Source: Bosea sp. OAE506 (lineage in GTDB: Bacteria > Pseudomonadota > Alphaproteobacteria > Rhizobiales > Beijerinckiaceae). From it: a DNA stretch of 64,000 bases. The position numbers and the translations under genes were made by a program. This document shows positions 20,305-29,045 of this stretch, piece by piece. The notes beneath the pieces were generated by a model. The model was not told the DNA's origin. It made no database searches and was given only the letters and a program-made list of their open reading frames with translations. The number at the start of each line of letters is the position of its first letter. Position 1 is the stretch's first letter. The stretch lies in assembly GCF_040546595.1 (NCBI RefSeq), contig NZ_JBEPOB010000001.1, forward strand, positions 2,295,001 to 2,359,000, read 5' to 3'.

Positions 20305-20334
20305 CAATTGGATAAAATCGCCAATATGCAATTG
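20305..20334. promoter_or_regulatory. Candidate operator in the divergent promoter region
   Basis: Within the 179-bp gap between the importer operon and the amidohydrolase gene, CAATTG occurs at 20305 and again at 20329, with ATTGG and CCAAT in inverted orientation between them around an AT-rich core. The low GC and symmetry fit a binding site for the GntR-type regulator of the operon. No binding data are implied. Confidence 0.35.
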
Positions 20335-20428
20335 CCTGGGGTTGGCTTCTGTGGAACCTTGCGCTCCAGCCTGCCAGGCAGGGCGGCCCGCGCGCCGCCT
20401 TGCCGCCCAATCCGCCCGGAGATGCCCG

Positions 20429-21658
20429 ATGAGTCTGACCCTGTTCACCGGCGGTCGCTTCCTCGATCCGGAGAAGGACCGGTTGCTCGACGGCGTCGAG
20501 GTTCTGGTCGAGGGCGACCGCATCCGCGAAGTCTCGGACCGGCCGATCACGGCGGCGAGCGCGACGCGGATCGATCTGCGCGGGCGCACCCTGATGCCGG
20601 GCCTGATCGACATGCATGTCCATGTCGTCTCGGCGGTGGTGAACGGCGTCGCCAATGCGATGACGCCGTCCTCGCTGGTGGCGCTGCGGGCGGGAAGGGT
20701 GATGAACGCCATGCTGATGCGCGGCTTCACCACGGTGCGCGATCTCGGCGGAGCCGATCTCGGGCTCGTTTTGGCGATCGAGGAGGGGCTAATCGCCGGG
20801 CCGCGGCTGATCATCTGCGGCAAGGCGCTGAGCCAGACCGGCGGCCATTCCGACCCGCGCGACCGCTCCGAGACGCGCCCGCTCTATACGGGGCGACTGG
20901 GGCAGGTAGGCCAGCTCTGCGACGGCGTCGACGCCGTCCGCCTCGCCGCTCGCGAGCAGCTCCGGGCCGGGGCGACCTTCGTCAAGATCATGGCCAATGG
21001 CGGCGTCGCCTCGCCCAACGATCCCATCCATGCGCTCGGCTTCTCGAAGGACGAGATCCGCGCCGCGGTCGAGGAGGCGGAGAATGCCGGCACCTATGTC
21101 GCCGCCCATCTCTACACCGACAAGGCGATCGCGCGGGCGGTCGAATGCGGCGTGCATTCGCTCGAGCATTGCAATCTGATCCAGGCGGAGACGGCGCGGA
21201 AGGCGGCTGCGGCCGGGGCCTTCGCGGTGCCGACGCTCGCCGCCTATGAGGGGCTGGCGCTAGAGGGATCGAACTTCGGGCTGCGGCCGGAATCGGCGGC
21301 CAAGATCGAGACCGTGCGCAAGGGCGGCATGGAATCGCTCTCGATCATGCGTGAGGCGGGGCTGCCGATGGGCTACGGCTCGGATCTGCTCGGCCAGCTC
21401 CAGAAATACCAGACGATGGAATTCGAGCTGCGCTCGCGCGTTCTGCCGATGCAGGAGGTGATGCAGTCGGCGACCACCACAGCCGCGAAGCTCTGCCGGA
21501 TGGAGGGCGAGATCGGCGCGCTGGTGCCGGGCGCTTATGCCGACCTGCTCGTGGTGGACGGCGACCCGCTGTCCGATCCGCAGCTCTTCCAGAACGACGG
21601 CCGCGCATTGCGGGCGATCATGCGCGGCGGGCAGTTCTTCAAGAACGAGCTGAACTGA
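20429..21658 (+). CDS. Amidohydrolase-superfamily metal hydrolase (dipeptidase/imidazolonepropionase-like)
   Basis: A 409-residue TIM-barrel hydrolase. Metal-site residues are visible: His63 and His65 in DMHVHV, the carbamylated Lys186 in FVKIMANGG, His in AAHLYT, His in HSLEH and Asp in MGYGSD, so a two-metal centre is expected. SQTGGHSDPRDRSE is shared with the Xaa-Pro/Xaa-Arg/Lys dipeptidase branch characterised in Caulobacter. GGAG precedes the ATG at 20429. It is divergent from the importer operon and followed by a gamma-glutamyltransferase, which supports a role in peptide or amide breakdown. The exact substrate is unknown. Confidence 0.85.
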   Translation: MSLTLFTGGRFLDPEKDRLLDGVEVLVEGDRIREVSDRPITAASATRIDLRGRTLMPGLIDMHVHVVSAVVNGVANAMTPSSLVALRAGRVMNAMLMRGFTTVRDLGGADLGLVLAIEEGLIAGPRLIICGKALSQTGGHSDPRDRSETRPLYTGRLGQVGQLCDGVDAVRLAAREQLRAGATFVKIMANGGVASPNDPIHALGFSKDEIRAAVEEAENAGTYVAAHLYTDKAIARAVECGVHSLEHCNLIQAETARKAAAAGAFAVPTLAAYEGLALEGSNFGLRPESAAKIETVRKGGMESLSIMREAGLPMGYGSDLLGQLQKYQTMEFELRSRVLPMQEVMQSATTTAAKLCRMEGEIGALVPGAYADLLVVDGDPLSDPQLFQNDGRALRAIMRGGQFFKNELN

Positions 21659-21678
21659 GGCGGCTGCTGCTCACCCTC

Positions 21679-21797
21679 AGCCCTCATCCTGAGGAGCGCT
21701 CGGCACGAGCGCGTCTCGAAGGATGCTCCAGACAGTTTTGATAGCCTCCTGGAGCATCCTTCGAGACGCCGCTGCGCGGCTCCTCAGGATGAGGGCT
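21679..21797. repeat. Palindromic repeat element, intergenic copy
   Basis: The 119-bp element has two nested perfect arms: 19 bp (21679-21697 with 21779-21797) and 21 bp (21711-21731 with 21749-21769) around a 17-base loop. The outer arm reads AGCCCTCATCCTGAGGAGC. A second copy with the same layout lies inside uvrC at 51242-51355. It separates the amidohydrolase and gamma-glutamyltransferase genes, and its RNA would fold into a long hairpin. Confidence 0.9.
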
Positions 21798-21835
21798 TGG
21801 GTCCAACACAGTTTGAATCGCTGAAAGGACACCCC

Positions 21836-23443
21836 ATGCGCGGAATGATCGTGGCGGCCCAGCCTGAGGCCGCCGAGGTGGGTGCCGATATCCTCAGGCG
21901 TGGCGGCAATGCTGTCGATGCCGCCATCGCCTGCGCCTTCAGCCAGGGCGTCGTCGATCCGCAGATGTGCGGGATCGGCGGCTTCGGGGCGATGCAGATC
22001 TGCATGCCCAGGCGCGGCATCCACACCGTGCTGGAGTTCCTGGCGCGGGCGCCGCTGTCGGCGACCGCCGAGATGTGGGCCGACCGCTTCGTCGGGCAGA
22101 CGCGCGACGGCTTCGTCTTCCTGATGAGCGACCATACCAACGAGCTCGGTCATCTTGCGGCCGGCGCGCCGGGCAATGTCGCGGGCTATTGCGAGGCGCT
22201 CTCGCGCTTCGGGACGATGGAGCTGCCTGAGGTGGTCGCGCCGGCCATCCGCCAGGCGCGCGAGGGCTTCGTGGTGCGCCCTTACGTCCATTACTACTGG
22301 GCGATCGACCAGCGCGCGACCGGGCAGGTCAACACGGAAGACAAGCTGCGGCTGAGCGAGACCGGCCGGGCGATCTATTTCCATCCCGATGGCAGCCTGA
22401 AGCGCCCTGGCGACGTCGTCGCCAATCCCGATCTGGCGCGGACGCTGGAGCGGATCGCGGCCGGCGGCGCGCAGGCCTTCTACACGGGCGAGATCGCGCG
22501 GGAGATCGCCGCCGACATGGCGGCCAGCGGCGGGCTGATTACGCTGGAGGATCTGGCGGCTTATCGCGTGCGGGAGAAGGCGCCGATCTGGGGCGCCTAT
22601 CGCGGCCTTCGCATCTCGGGCAATCCGCCGGCGGCGGGCGGCGCCTCGCTGATCGAGCTGCTGCAGATACTGGAGGGGTTCGATCTCGCGAGCCTGCCGC
22701 ATAACGGGCCTGAGCATATCCGCATCCTCGCCGAGGCGATGAAGTGGATGACGATCGACAAGGACGCTCATATGGGCGACCCAGACTTCGTCGACGTGCC
22801 GCTCGACCGGCTGCTCTCGCCGGCCTATGCCGCCGGGCTCGCAGCCCGCATCCGGGCGGGCGAGAAGGCCCGCGTGCCGCGCTCGGAACTGGCCAAGGAC
22901 CCGCCCGACACCACCGTCTGCTGCGTGATGGACGAGGAGGGTAATGCGGTCACGATCACGCATACGCTCGGCCAGCCCTCTGGCGCGATCACGCCGGGGC
23001 TAGGCTTCATGTACAACGGCACGATGAGCGGCTTTGATCCGCGGCCGGGCCGCGCCGCCTCGATCGCGCCCGGCAAGGCGCGCGGCAGCGCCATGGCGCC
23101 GACGATCGTGTTCGAGGGCGAGCGGCCGGTGATCGCGATGGGGGCGCCGGGCGGCACCTTCATCGTGCCTGCCATCGCGCAGGCGCTGAGCAATGTCGTC
23201 GATTTCGGGATGAGCATGGCCGATGCGGTGGCGGCGCCGCGCATCGTCTGCCTGAGCGACACGATCGACGTCTCCAACCGCGTGCAGCGCGGTGTCACCG
23301 ACGAGCTGCAGGCGATGGGCTACGCGGTCGCGCGCTCCTATCAGTCCTTTGCCTTCGGCGCGCCGCATGGGGTGAAGGCGGAAGGCGCCGGCTGGTCGGG
23401 CGGTGCCGACCCGCAGCGGGACGGCATGGCGATCGCGGTCTGA
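21836..23443 (+). CDS. Gamma-glutamyltransferase-family Ntn hydrolase
   Basis: A 535-residue single-chain precursor expected to cut itself into two subunits. The nucleophile is probably Thr359, in PPDTTVCCVMDEEGNAV, matching the TTxxSVVDxxGNAV start of the small subunit. Upstream family segments include GGNAVDAAIA and GIGGFGAM; later ones are TLGQPSGAIT and MGAPGGT. No signal peptide is seen, so it is probably cytoplasmic, unlike E. coli Ggt. GAAAGGA precedes the ATG. Cleavage of gamma-glutamyl compounds or cephalosporin-like amides is possible. Confidence 0.88.
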   Translation: MRGMIVAAQPEAAEVGADILRRGGNAVDAAIACAFSQGVVDPQMCGIGGFGAMQICMPRRGIHTVLEFLARAPLSATAEMWADRFVGQTRDGFVFLMSDHTNELGHLAAGAPGNVAGYCEALSRFGTMELPEVVAPAIRQAREGFVVRPYVHYYWAIDQRATGQVNTEDKLRLSETGRAIYFHPDGSLKRPGDVVANPDLARTLERIAAGGAQAFYTGEIAREIAADMAASGGLITLEDLAAYRVREKAPIWGAYRGLRISGNPPAAGGASLIELLQILEGFDLASLPHNGPEHIRILAEAMKWMTIDKDAHMGDPDFVDVPLDRLLSPAYAAGLAARIRAGEKARVPRSELAKDPPDTTVCCVMDEEGNAVTITHTLGQPSGAITPGLGFMYNGTMSGFDPRPGRAASIAPGKARGSAMAPTIVFEGERPVIAMGAPGGTFIVPAIAQALSNVVDFGMSMADAVAAPRIVCLSDTIDVSNRVQRGVTDELQAMGYAVARSYQSFAFGAPHGVKAEGAGWSGGADPQRDGMAIAV

Positions 23444-23455
23444 AACGGGCTGGTC

Positions 23456-23480
23456 GGAGGCGCCCGCTGGGGACGCCTCC
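23456..23480. other. GC-rich hairpin between convergent genes
   Basis: GGAGGCG and CGCCTCC form a 7-bp stem around an 11-base loop just after the gamma-glutamyltransferase stop and just beyond the TRAP protein stop. There is no T run, so terminator activity is uncertain. Confidence 0.4.
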
Positions 23481-23495
23481 GGAACGTAGCCGCGA

Positions 23496-24593
23496 TCAGC
23501 CGTCCTGCCAGCGCTGCTGCAGCGCCGTCGCCGACATCAGGTCGAAGGAGAGGTCAGAGATCTGCCAGTAGCGCGTGCTGTCCTGCTGGAAGGCCCAGAG
23601 GTGGTCGTAGATCTTCTTGAAGGCCGGGTTGGCGGCCGACATCTCGGCGTAGAGATCCTTGGTGTGCTTGTAGCTCGCCCGCAGGATGTCGTTGGGCAGC
23701 GGGCGCAGCTGCGCGCCGCCGGCGATCAGCCGCTTCAGGGCCGGCGGGTTGAGGGCGTCGTATTTCGCCTGCATGTCGTGGCCGGAGGCCATCGCGCAGG
23801 TCTTGAGCACCCGCTGATAGGTCGGGGGCAGGCTGTTCCACTTCTCCAGATTGATGAAGAAGCTCAGTTCCGCGCAGCCGTCCCAGAAGCCGGGATAGTA
23901 GTAATAGGGCGCGACGCGGGCGAAGCCGAGCTTCTCGTCGTCATAGGGGCCGACGAACTCGACCGCGTCGAGAACGCCGCGCTCCAGCGCCGGATAGATG
24001 TCGCCGGCGCCGAGCTGCTGCGGCACCACGCCCATCTTCTGCAGCACGTTTCCGCCGAGACCGCCGATGCGCATCTTCAGGCCCTGGAGATCGGCCGCCG
24101 ACTTGATCTCCTTGCGGAACCAGCCGCCCATCTGCGCGCCGGTGTTGCCGGCCGGCAGGTTGTAGATGTTGAACTTCGCGTAGAACTCGTTGAGCAGCTC
24201 GAGCCCGCCAGCATGGAACAGCCAGGCCTGCATCTGGCGGCTGTTGGGGCCCCAGGGAATGACCGTGCCGAAGGCGAAGGCGGTGTCCTTGCCGATGTAG
24301 AAATAGGAGCCGGAATGGCCCATCTCGACGGTGCCGTTGGTCACGGCGTCGGCCACCTGGAGAGCGGGCACGATCTCGCCCGCCGCGAAGACCTGAATCT
24401 TGAACTTGCCGTCGGTGACGGCGGAGACTGCTTCCGACAGATGCGTGCAGGCGCCGTAGAGCGTCTCCAGCGACTTCGGGTAGCTCGATGCCAGGCGCCA
24501 GGTCACGGTCGGCGTGCTCTGGGCGATCGCCGGAGACGCGATTCCGGCCGCAGCGCCGAGGCCGGCGCCCTTCAAGAACAATCTGCGCTTCAT
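23496..24593 (-). CDS. TRAP-transporter periplasmic binding protein (DctP/TakP type), orphan
   Basis: The 365-residue product has a basic N-terminus and Tat/Sec-like signal (MKRRLFLKGAGLGAAAGIAS). The mature part resembles the 2-oxoacid-binding TakP group, with WRLASSYPKSLETLYGA, the GHSGSYFYIGKD stretch and FRKEIKSAADLQGLKMRIGG, where the Arg normally binds the carboxylate. CAGGAAA precedes the ATG at 24593. No dctQ or dctM membrane genes are in the window, so it must use partners elsewhere or another role. Nearby PanE-like and LldD-like genes also handle 2-oxo or 2-hydroxy acids. Confidence 0.88.
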   Translation of the reverse strand: MKRRLFLKGAGLGAAAGIASPAIAQSTPTVTWRLASSYPKSLETLYGACTHLSEAVSAVTDGKFKIQVFAAGEIVPALQVADAVTNGTVEMGHSGSYFYIGKDTAFAFGTVIPWGPNSRQMQAWLFHAGGLELLNEFYAKFNIYNLPAGNTGAQMGGWFRKEIKSAADLQGLKMRIGGLGGNVLQKMGVVPQQLGAGDIYPALERGVLDAVEFVGPYDDEKLGFARVAPYYYYPGFWDGCAELSFFINLEKWNSLPPTYQRVLKTCAMASGHDMQAKYDALNPPALKRLIAGGAQLRPLPNDILRASYKHTKDLYAEMSAANPAFKKIYDHLWAFQQDSTRYWQISDLSFDLMSATALQQRWQDG

Positions 24594-24719
24594 GGGTGTC
24601 GTTTCCTGCCGTCGTTTCTTATGGCGCCGTATCTGGCGTAAGGGCAGCTTGGCATGGCGCGAGCGCAGGCGACAACGAATGCGGGCGCATGACCGTCCGG
24701 CCATGCGCGACGTCCCGCC

Positions 24720-25616
24720 TCAGATGCGGGCGCTGTCTTCCATCAGCTTGACCATGACCGTCAGCAGGCGGTTGGCGGGCGTGGGGACGCCGAGACGCTC
24801 GCCGGTCCGCACGACATAGCCGTTGAGATGGTCGATCTCGGTGCGCTTGCCGCGGGCGAGGTCCTGCGCTGTCGAGGAGGACTGCGCCGGCATGGCCGGG
24901 GCGAGCGCCAGGACGGTGTCGAGGATCTCGGGGCCGATGGCGATACCGGCGGCCTGCGCCACCGCGCGGCATTCGGCGACGATGTCCGCCATGCTGTCTC
25001 GCACGCCCGCGACGGCGATCATTCGGCCATAGGGCAGTTGCGGAATGGCGGAGAGGGCGTTGTAGGCGCAGTTGACGACCAGCTTGGTCCAGAGCGCGCC
25101 GATGACGTTGTCCGAGACCTCGGTGGGGATGCCGGCCTGGCCGAAGCTCTCGGCGATGGCGGCGCTGGTTGCGCCGGGGCCGATGATGAGTTCGCCGCGC
25201 CCGTGATGGCGGACATGGCCGGGGCCAGGCATCTCGACGGCGACATAGACCGCGGCCGGGATCACCGGGCGGCCGAGCACCTCCTGCAGGCGCTGCGCAT
25301 TGTCGACGCCGTTCTGCAGGCTGAGGATCGTCGCATTCGCGGCGAGATGCGGCGCCATCGCGCGGCCCGCCTCTTCGGTATCGCCCGACTTCACGCAGAA
25401 CAGGACGATCGCGGCGCCCGCGACGCCGGTGGGTTCGGTCGTGGCCGTGACTAGAAGCGTCTCCATCGTCCCCCGCGCCTCGAAGACGAGGCCGTGCCGC
25501 TCGATCGCTTGGACATGCGAGGGCCGGGCAATCAGCGTCACGCCATGGCCGGCACGCGCCAGCATCGCCCCGTAATAGCAGCCGACGCCGCCGGCCCCCA
25601 TGATCGCGATGGTCAT
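24720..25616 (-). CDS. 2-dehydropantoate 2-reductase family protein (PanE/ApbA-like)
   Basis: A 298-residue NADPH-dependent reductase of the ketopantoate reductase family. The Rossmann motif is IMGAGGVGCYYGAML at residues 4-18. The C-terminal helical domain has the catalytic Lys in ALWTKLVVNCAYNALSA. Family members may reduce ketopantoate (for pantothenate) or other 2-oxoacids. The ATGA overlap with the upstream LldD-like gene and the neighbouring 2-oxoacid-type binding protein favour a catabolic 2-oxoacid role over vitamin synthesis. Confidence 0.87.
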   Translation of the reverse strand: MTIAIMGAGGVGCYYGAMLARAGHGVTLIARPSHVQAIERHGLVFEARGTMETLLVTATTEPTGVAGAAIVLFCVKSGDTEEAGRAMAPHLAANATILSLQNGVDNAQRLQEVLGRPVIPAAVYVAVEMPGPGHVRHHGRGELIIGPGATSAAIAESFGQAGIPTEVSDNVIGALWTKLVVNCAYNALSAIPQLPYGRMIAVAGVRDSMADIVAECRAVAQAAGIAIGPEILDTVLALAPAMPAQSSSTAQDLARGKRTEIDHLNGYVVRTGERLGVPTPANRLLTVMVKLMEDSARI

Positions 25617-26776
25617 CGGTTGGCTCCCTGCCTGGGCCAGAGATGGTCGCTGCCGAGTTCGGTCGGATCGGCGCAGCCGAGATGGATCTGCGTGTTGAGG
25701 AGTTCCGCCCGCAGAATCTCGATGATCGCCCTTGGGCCTTCGGACAGCCCGAGCGCAGCGACGGCAAACAGGAAGGGTCGGCCCAGCAGGACGAAATCCG
25801 CACCCGAGGCGAGGCTGCGGGCGATGTCGTCACCCGAGCGCACGCCGCTGTCGAGAATCAGAGCAAGCCGGTCGCCGCAGGCCTCGCGGATGCGCGGCAG
25901 CACCTCGATCGAGGACGGGGCGGAATCGAGCTGGCGCCCGCCATGGTTGGAGACGACGATCCCGTCGGCGCCGATGCGCTCGGCCATCAGCGCATCCTGC
26001 GGGTTGAGGATGCCCTTGATGACGAGATGATGCGGCCAGGCCTTTCGGATCGCTTCGATGCGAGCCCAGTCGAGGCCGGGGCAGGAGAGCTGGCGGGCGA
26101 CGAATTCGGCATGGGCGAGGCCGCTCAGCGACCCCTTGTTCTCGACGAAGTTCGCCATGCCCGGCCGCTCGCCGCGCGCGGCCCGCCAGAGCCAGCCGGG
26201 ATGGCGCGCAACGTCCAGAATGGTGGCGAGCGAGGGCTTCAGCGGAATGGCGAGGCCGTTGGTGAGGTCGCGCACGCGCCGTGCGGGCACAGGGATGTCG
26301 ATGGTGACGACGAGCGTCGTCACGCCGGCCTTGAGCGCCCGCTGCATCAGGCCGGCGGCGATGGTCTCGTCGGCGCCCGGATAGAGCTGGAACCAGAGAT
26401 TGTCCTGGGCGATGCCGGCGATGGTCTCGATCGAGGTCGTGGCTGCGGTGGACAGGACATAGGGGATGTTCTGTGCCCTGGCCGCCGCGGCGAGAGCGCG
26501 GTCCGTGCCGGGGCATACGAGATCGGCGAAGCCCATGGGCGCGACGCCGAAGGGCGCGGCATAGCGGCGGCCGAAGAGCGTGACCTGTGTGTGCGCGGCG
26601 GCGCAGTCGCGCAGGGCCTGCGGCATCAGGGCGATCTCGCTGAAGCGCGCCCGGTTGCGGGTGACCGCCTGTTCGGCGCCGGCGCCGCCCTCGATGAAGT
26701 CGTAGACCGCCCGCGGCAGGCGCTTGCGGGCGCGCGCCGCCATCTGGGCCGTGCTGAAGATGCGGGCTGCCGCCAT
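25613..26776 (-). CDS. FMN-dependent alpha-hydroxy-acid dehydrogenase (LldD/glycolate oxidase family)
   Basis: The 387-residue TIM-barrel flavoenzyme oxidises an L-2-hydroxyacid to the 2-oxoacid. Family landmarks are YDFIEGGAGAE near the N-terminus, APMGFADLVCPGTD, LWFQLYPG, VTIDIPVPARRVRD, the KGILNPQDA Lys and the catalytic His in VVSNHGGRQLD, followed by ILDSGVRSGDDIARSL. The start at 26776 has a GGGAGGAG ribosome site; the longer frame to 26857 has no family match. Substrate may be lactate, glycolate or mandelate. It overlaps the PanE-like gene by four bases. Confidence 0.92.
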   Translation of the reverse strand: MAAARIFSTAQMAARARKRLPRAVYDFIEGGAGAEQAVTRNRARFSEIALMPQALRDCAAAHTQVTLFGRRYAAPFGVAPMGFADLVCPGTDRALAAAARAQNIPYVLSTAATTSIETIAGIAQDNLWFQLYPGADETIAAGLMQRALKAGVTTLVVTIDIPVPARRVRDLTNGLAIPLKPSLATILDVARHPGWLWRAARGERPGMANFVENKGSLSGLAHAEFVARQLSCPGLDWARIEAIRKAWPHHLVIKGILNPQDALMAERIGADGIVVSNHGGRQLDSAPSSIEVLPRIREACGDRLALILDSGVRSGDDIARSLASGADFVLLGRPFLFAVAALGLSEGPRAIIEILRAELLNTQIHLGCADPTELGSDHLWPRQGANR

Positions 26777-26908
26777 GATGCGCTCCTCCCGGAGATGTCT
26801 CGCGGGCGGCTCTGCGGCCACCTCGCGCACCCTCCCTACAGGCTGCGCCGGGCTCACAGAAGCGTCACGGCCGCGATGGGGTTCGTCGGGGAAAGCAGGA
26901 CGGCGGCT

Positions 26909-27922
26909 TCAGACTGGCTTGCGCTCGACGAAGACGCAGCCGTCGAAGCAGAAGACCTCCTCGCCGTTCTGGTTCACGCCGGTGTTGTGGTGGAAGAACA
27001 GGCCCCATTGCGGGCGCGAGGTGCTGGCGCGCTTGTCGGTGACCTCGGAATGGTAGGTGATGCGGTCTCCGGCGAAGACCGGCCGCGTCCAGCGCAGGTT
27101 CTTAAAGCCGGGCGAGGGCCCCAGCCGCGGCGCGCGGCCCTCCCCAAAAGCGGCAAGCTGGCGGCGGCGATGGGTGACCATGGTCGCCATCCAGACGGAG
27201 GCCGTGTGCCAGCCCGAGGCGGCGAGCCGGCCGAAGGAGGAGGCTGCCGCCGCCGCCTCGTCCATGTGAAAGGGCTGCGGATCGAAGGCGCGGGCGAAGG
27301 CGACGATCTCGTCAGCCGTGAAGACGGTGCTGCCGAGCTCGAAGCGGTCGCCGATCGCGATGTCCTCGAAGAAGCGCGCTGCCGGCGTCGGCTCGGCCGG
27401 AGGCTCGATCGGGGCGGGCGAGGGGGGCGGGACGTAGAGCGGCGGATGGGCGAGCCAGTCGCCCGCCGGCTGCAGGGCGGCGACGCCGCGGCGGCCGAAC
27501 ATGATCCAGTTGGCCTGCTCCAGCACCGGCTCGTCGCGCTGGTTCAGCAGTTCGAGCTTGAAGCGCACGAGGCCCATCTCCGGGCGCGAGCGCGAGGGCT
27601 TGATCTCGGTGACGGTACGGCGGCCGTGCAGCACGTCGCCCGGCTGGACCGGGCGCAGCCATTTCACCTCCTCGATGCCGGGCGCGCCCATCCCTGAGGA
27701 GTTGAGCAGGAAGCTCTGCGCCATCAGCCGCATCAGCAGCGAGCAGCTGTGCCAGCCCGAGGCGATCAGCGTGCCGACGAAGCTCGCCTTCGCCTTCTCG
27801 GCATCGATGTGGAAATCCTGCGCATCGAAGCGCGAGGCGAAGGCGACGATGTCGTCTTCCGAGACGGCAAGGCTGCCTGTCGGCACCGTCTCGCCGACGA
27901 TGAAGTCCTCGAAATAGAGCAT
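26909..27922 (-). CDS. Two-domain MaoC-like protein
   Basis: The 337-residue product contains two MaoC-like hot-dog domains joined by a Pro-rich linker (PPPSPAPIEPPAEPTP). Each half has the same plan: FEDF or FEDI start, DDIVAFASRFDAQDFHID and DEIVAFARAFDPQPFHMD with the Asp/His pair of R-hydratases, then ASGWH. The family hydrates enoyl-CoA or dehydrates hydroxyacyl thioesters; a linked pair would make a pseudo-dimer in one chain. It begins 16 bp after ychF on the same strand. The start at 27922 excludes a non-coding extension into ychF. Confidence 0.85.
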   Translation of the reverse strand: MLYFEDFIVGETVPTGSLAVSEDDIVAFASRFDAQDFHIDAEKAKASFVGTLIASGWHSCSLLMRLMAQSFLLNSSGMGAPGIEEVKWLRPVQPGDVLHGRRTVTEIKPSRSRPEMGLVRFKLELLNQRDEPVLEQANWIMFGRRGVAALQPAGDWLAHPPLYVPPPSPAPIEPPAEPTPAARFFEDIAIGDRFELGSTVFTADEIVAFARAFDPQPFHMDEAAAAASSFGRLAASGWHTASVWMATMVTHRRRQLAAFGEGRAPRLGPSPGFKNLRWTRPVFAGDRITYHSEVTDKRASTSRPQWGLFFHHNTGVNQNGEEVFCFDGCVFVERKPV

Positions 27923-27938
27923 CGCCGCCGGCGCCCGC

Positions 27939-29036
27939 TCAGTTGGCGAAGCGGAAATGCAGCACGTCGCCATCGGCGACGACGTATTCCTTGCCTTCCA
28001 GCCGGAACTTGCCGGCCTCGCGCGCGCCGCTCTCGCCCTTGTGGGCGATGTAATCGTCATAGGCGATCGTCTCGGCGCGGATATAGCCCTTCTCGAAGTC
28101 GCTGTGGATCACGCCGGCGGCGGCGGGGCCCTTGGTGCCCTTCTCGATCGTCCAGGCGCGGGCCTCCTTGGGGCCGACCGTGAAATAGGTGACGAGGTGG
28201 AGCAGGGCGTAGCCGGCGCGGATGACGCGGTTGAGGCCGGGCTCCTCCAGGCCGACGGCCTCGAGATAGTCCTTCTGGTCGTCAGCCGGCAGCACCGCGA
28301 TCTCGCTCTCGATCTTGGCGGAGACGACGACGGCGACCGCATTCTCTTCAGCGGCGCGGGCCTTCACGGCCTCGGAGAAGGCGTTGCCCTTGTCGGCGCT
28401 CGCCTCCTCGACATTGCAGACATAGAGCACGGGCTTGGAGGAGAGCAGGCCGAGCGTCTCGAACATCTTGCGCTCGTCGGCTGCGACCTGAACCAGACGG
28501 GCCGGCTTGCCGTCGCGCAGCAGCACGAGGCAGCGGTTCATCAGTTCGGCGAGTTCCTTGGCATCCTTGTCGCCGGTCTTGGCCTTCTTCTCCAGCGGCA
28601 GGACGCGCTTCTCGAGGCTTTCGAGGTCTGCGAGCATCAGCTCGGTCTCGATGATCTCGATATCGTTGATCGGCGCGACCTTGCCCTCGACATGGGTGAT
28701 GTCGCCATCCTCGAAGCAGCGCACGACATGGGCGATGGCGTCGCATTCGCGGATATTGGCGAGGAACTGGTTGCCGAGGCCTTCGCCCTTGGAGGCGCCG
28801 CGGACGAGGCCGGCGATGTCGACGAAGGTCAGCCGCGTCGGGATGATCTCCTTGGAGCCCGCGATGGCGGCGAGCTTCTCCAGCCGGGGATCAGGCACCG
28901 CGACGTCGCCGACATTGGGCTCGATCGTGCAGAACGGGTAGTTCGCCGCCTGGGCGGCCGCCGTCTGCGTCAGCGCGTTGAAGAGGGTCGACTTGCCGAC
29001 ATTCGGCAGGCCGACGATACCGCATTTGAAACCCAT
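27939..29036 (-). CDS. ychF: Redox-regulated ribosome-associated ATPase YchF
   Basis: A 365-residue Obg-like P-loop protein that prefers ATP. It has the G1 loop GLPNVGKSTLFNALT at residues 7-21, G3 in FVDIAGLVRGAS, a coiled-coil insertion around residues 135-165 and a C-terminal TGS domain ending KEYVVADGDVLHFRFAN. Length equals that of E. coli YchF. It follows the toxin-antitoxin genes on the same strand. Confidence 0.97.
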   Translation of the reverse strand: MGFKCGIVGLPNVGKSTLFNALTQTAAAQAANYPFCTIEPNVGDVAVPDPRLEKLAAIAGSKEIIPTRLTFVDIAGLVRGASKGEGLGNQFLANIRECDAIAHVVRCFEDGDITHVEGKVAPINDIEIIETELMLADLESLEKRVLPLEKKAKTGDKDAKELAELMNRCLVLLRDGKPARLVQVAADERKMFETLGLLSSKPVLYVCNVEEASADKGNAFSEAVKARAAEENAVAVVVSAKIESEIAVLPADDQKDYLEAVGLEEPGLNRVIRAGYALLHLVTYFTVGPKEARAWTIEKGTKGPAAAGVIHSDFEKGYIRAETIAYDDYIAHKGESGAREAGKFRLEGKEYVVADGDVLHFRFAN

Positions 29037-29045
29037 GGTGGTCTT

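Noticed and set aside
26777..26908. Possible missing small gene between the LldD-like and MaoC-like genes
   Set aside because: No frame with a ribosome site and plausible product in 132 bp; it is most likely a promoter region.
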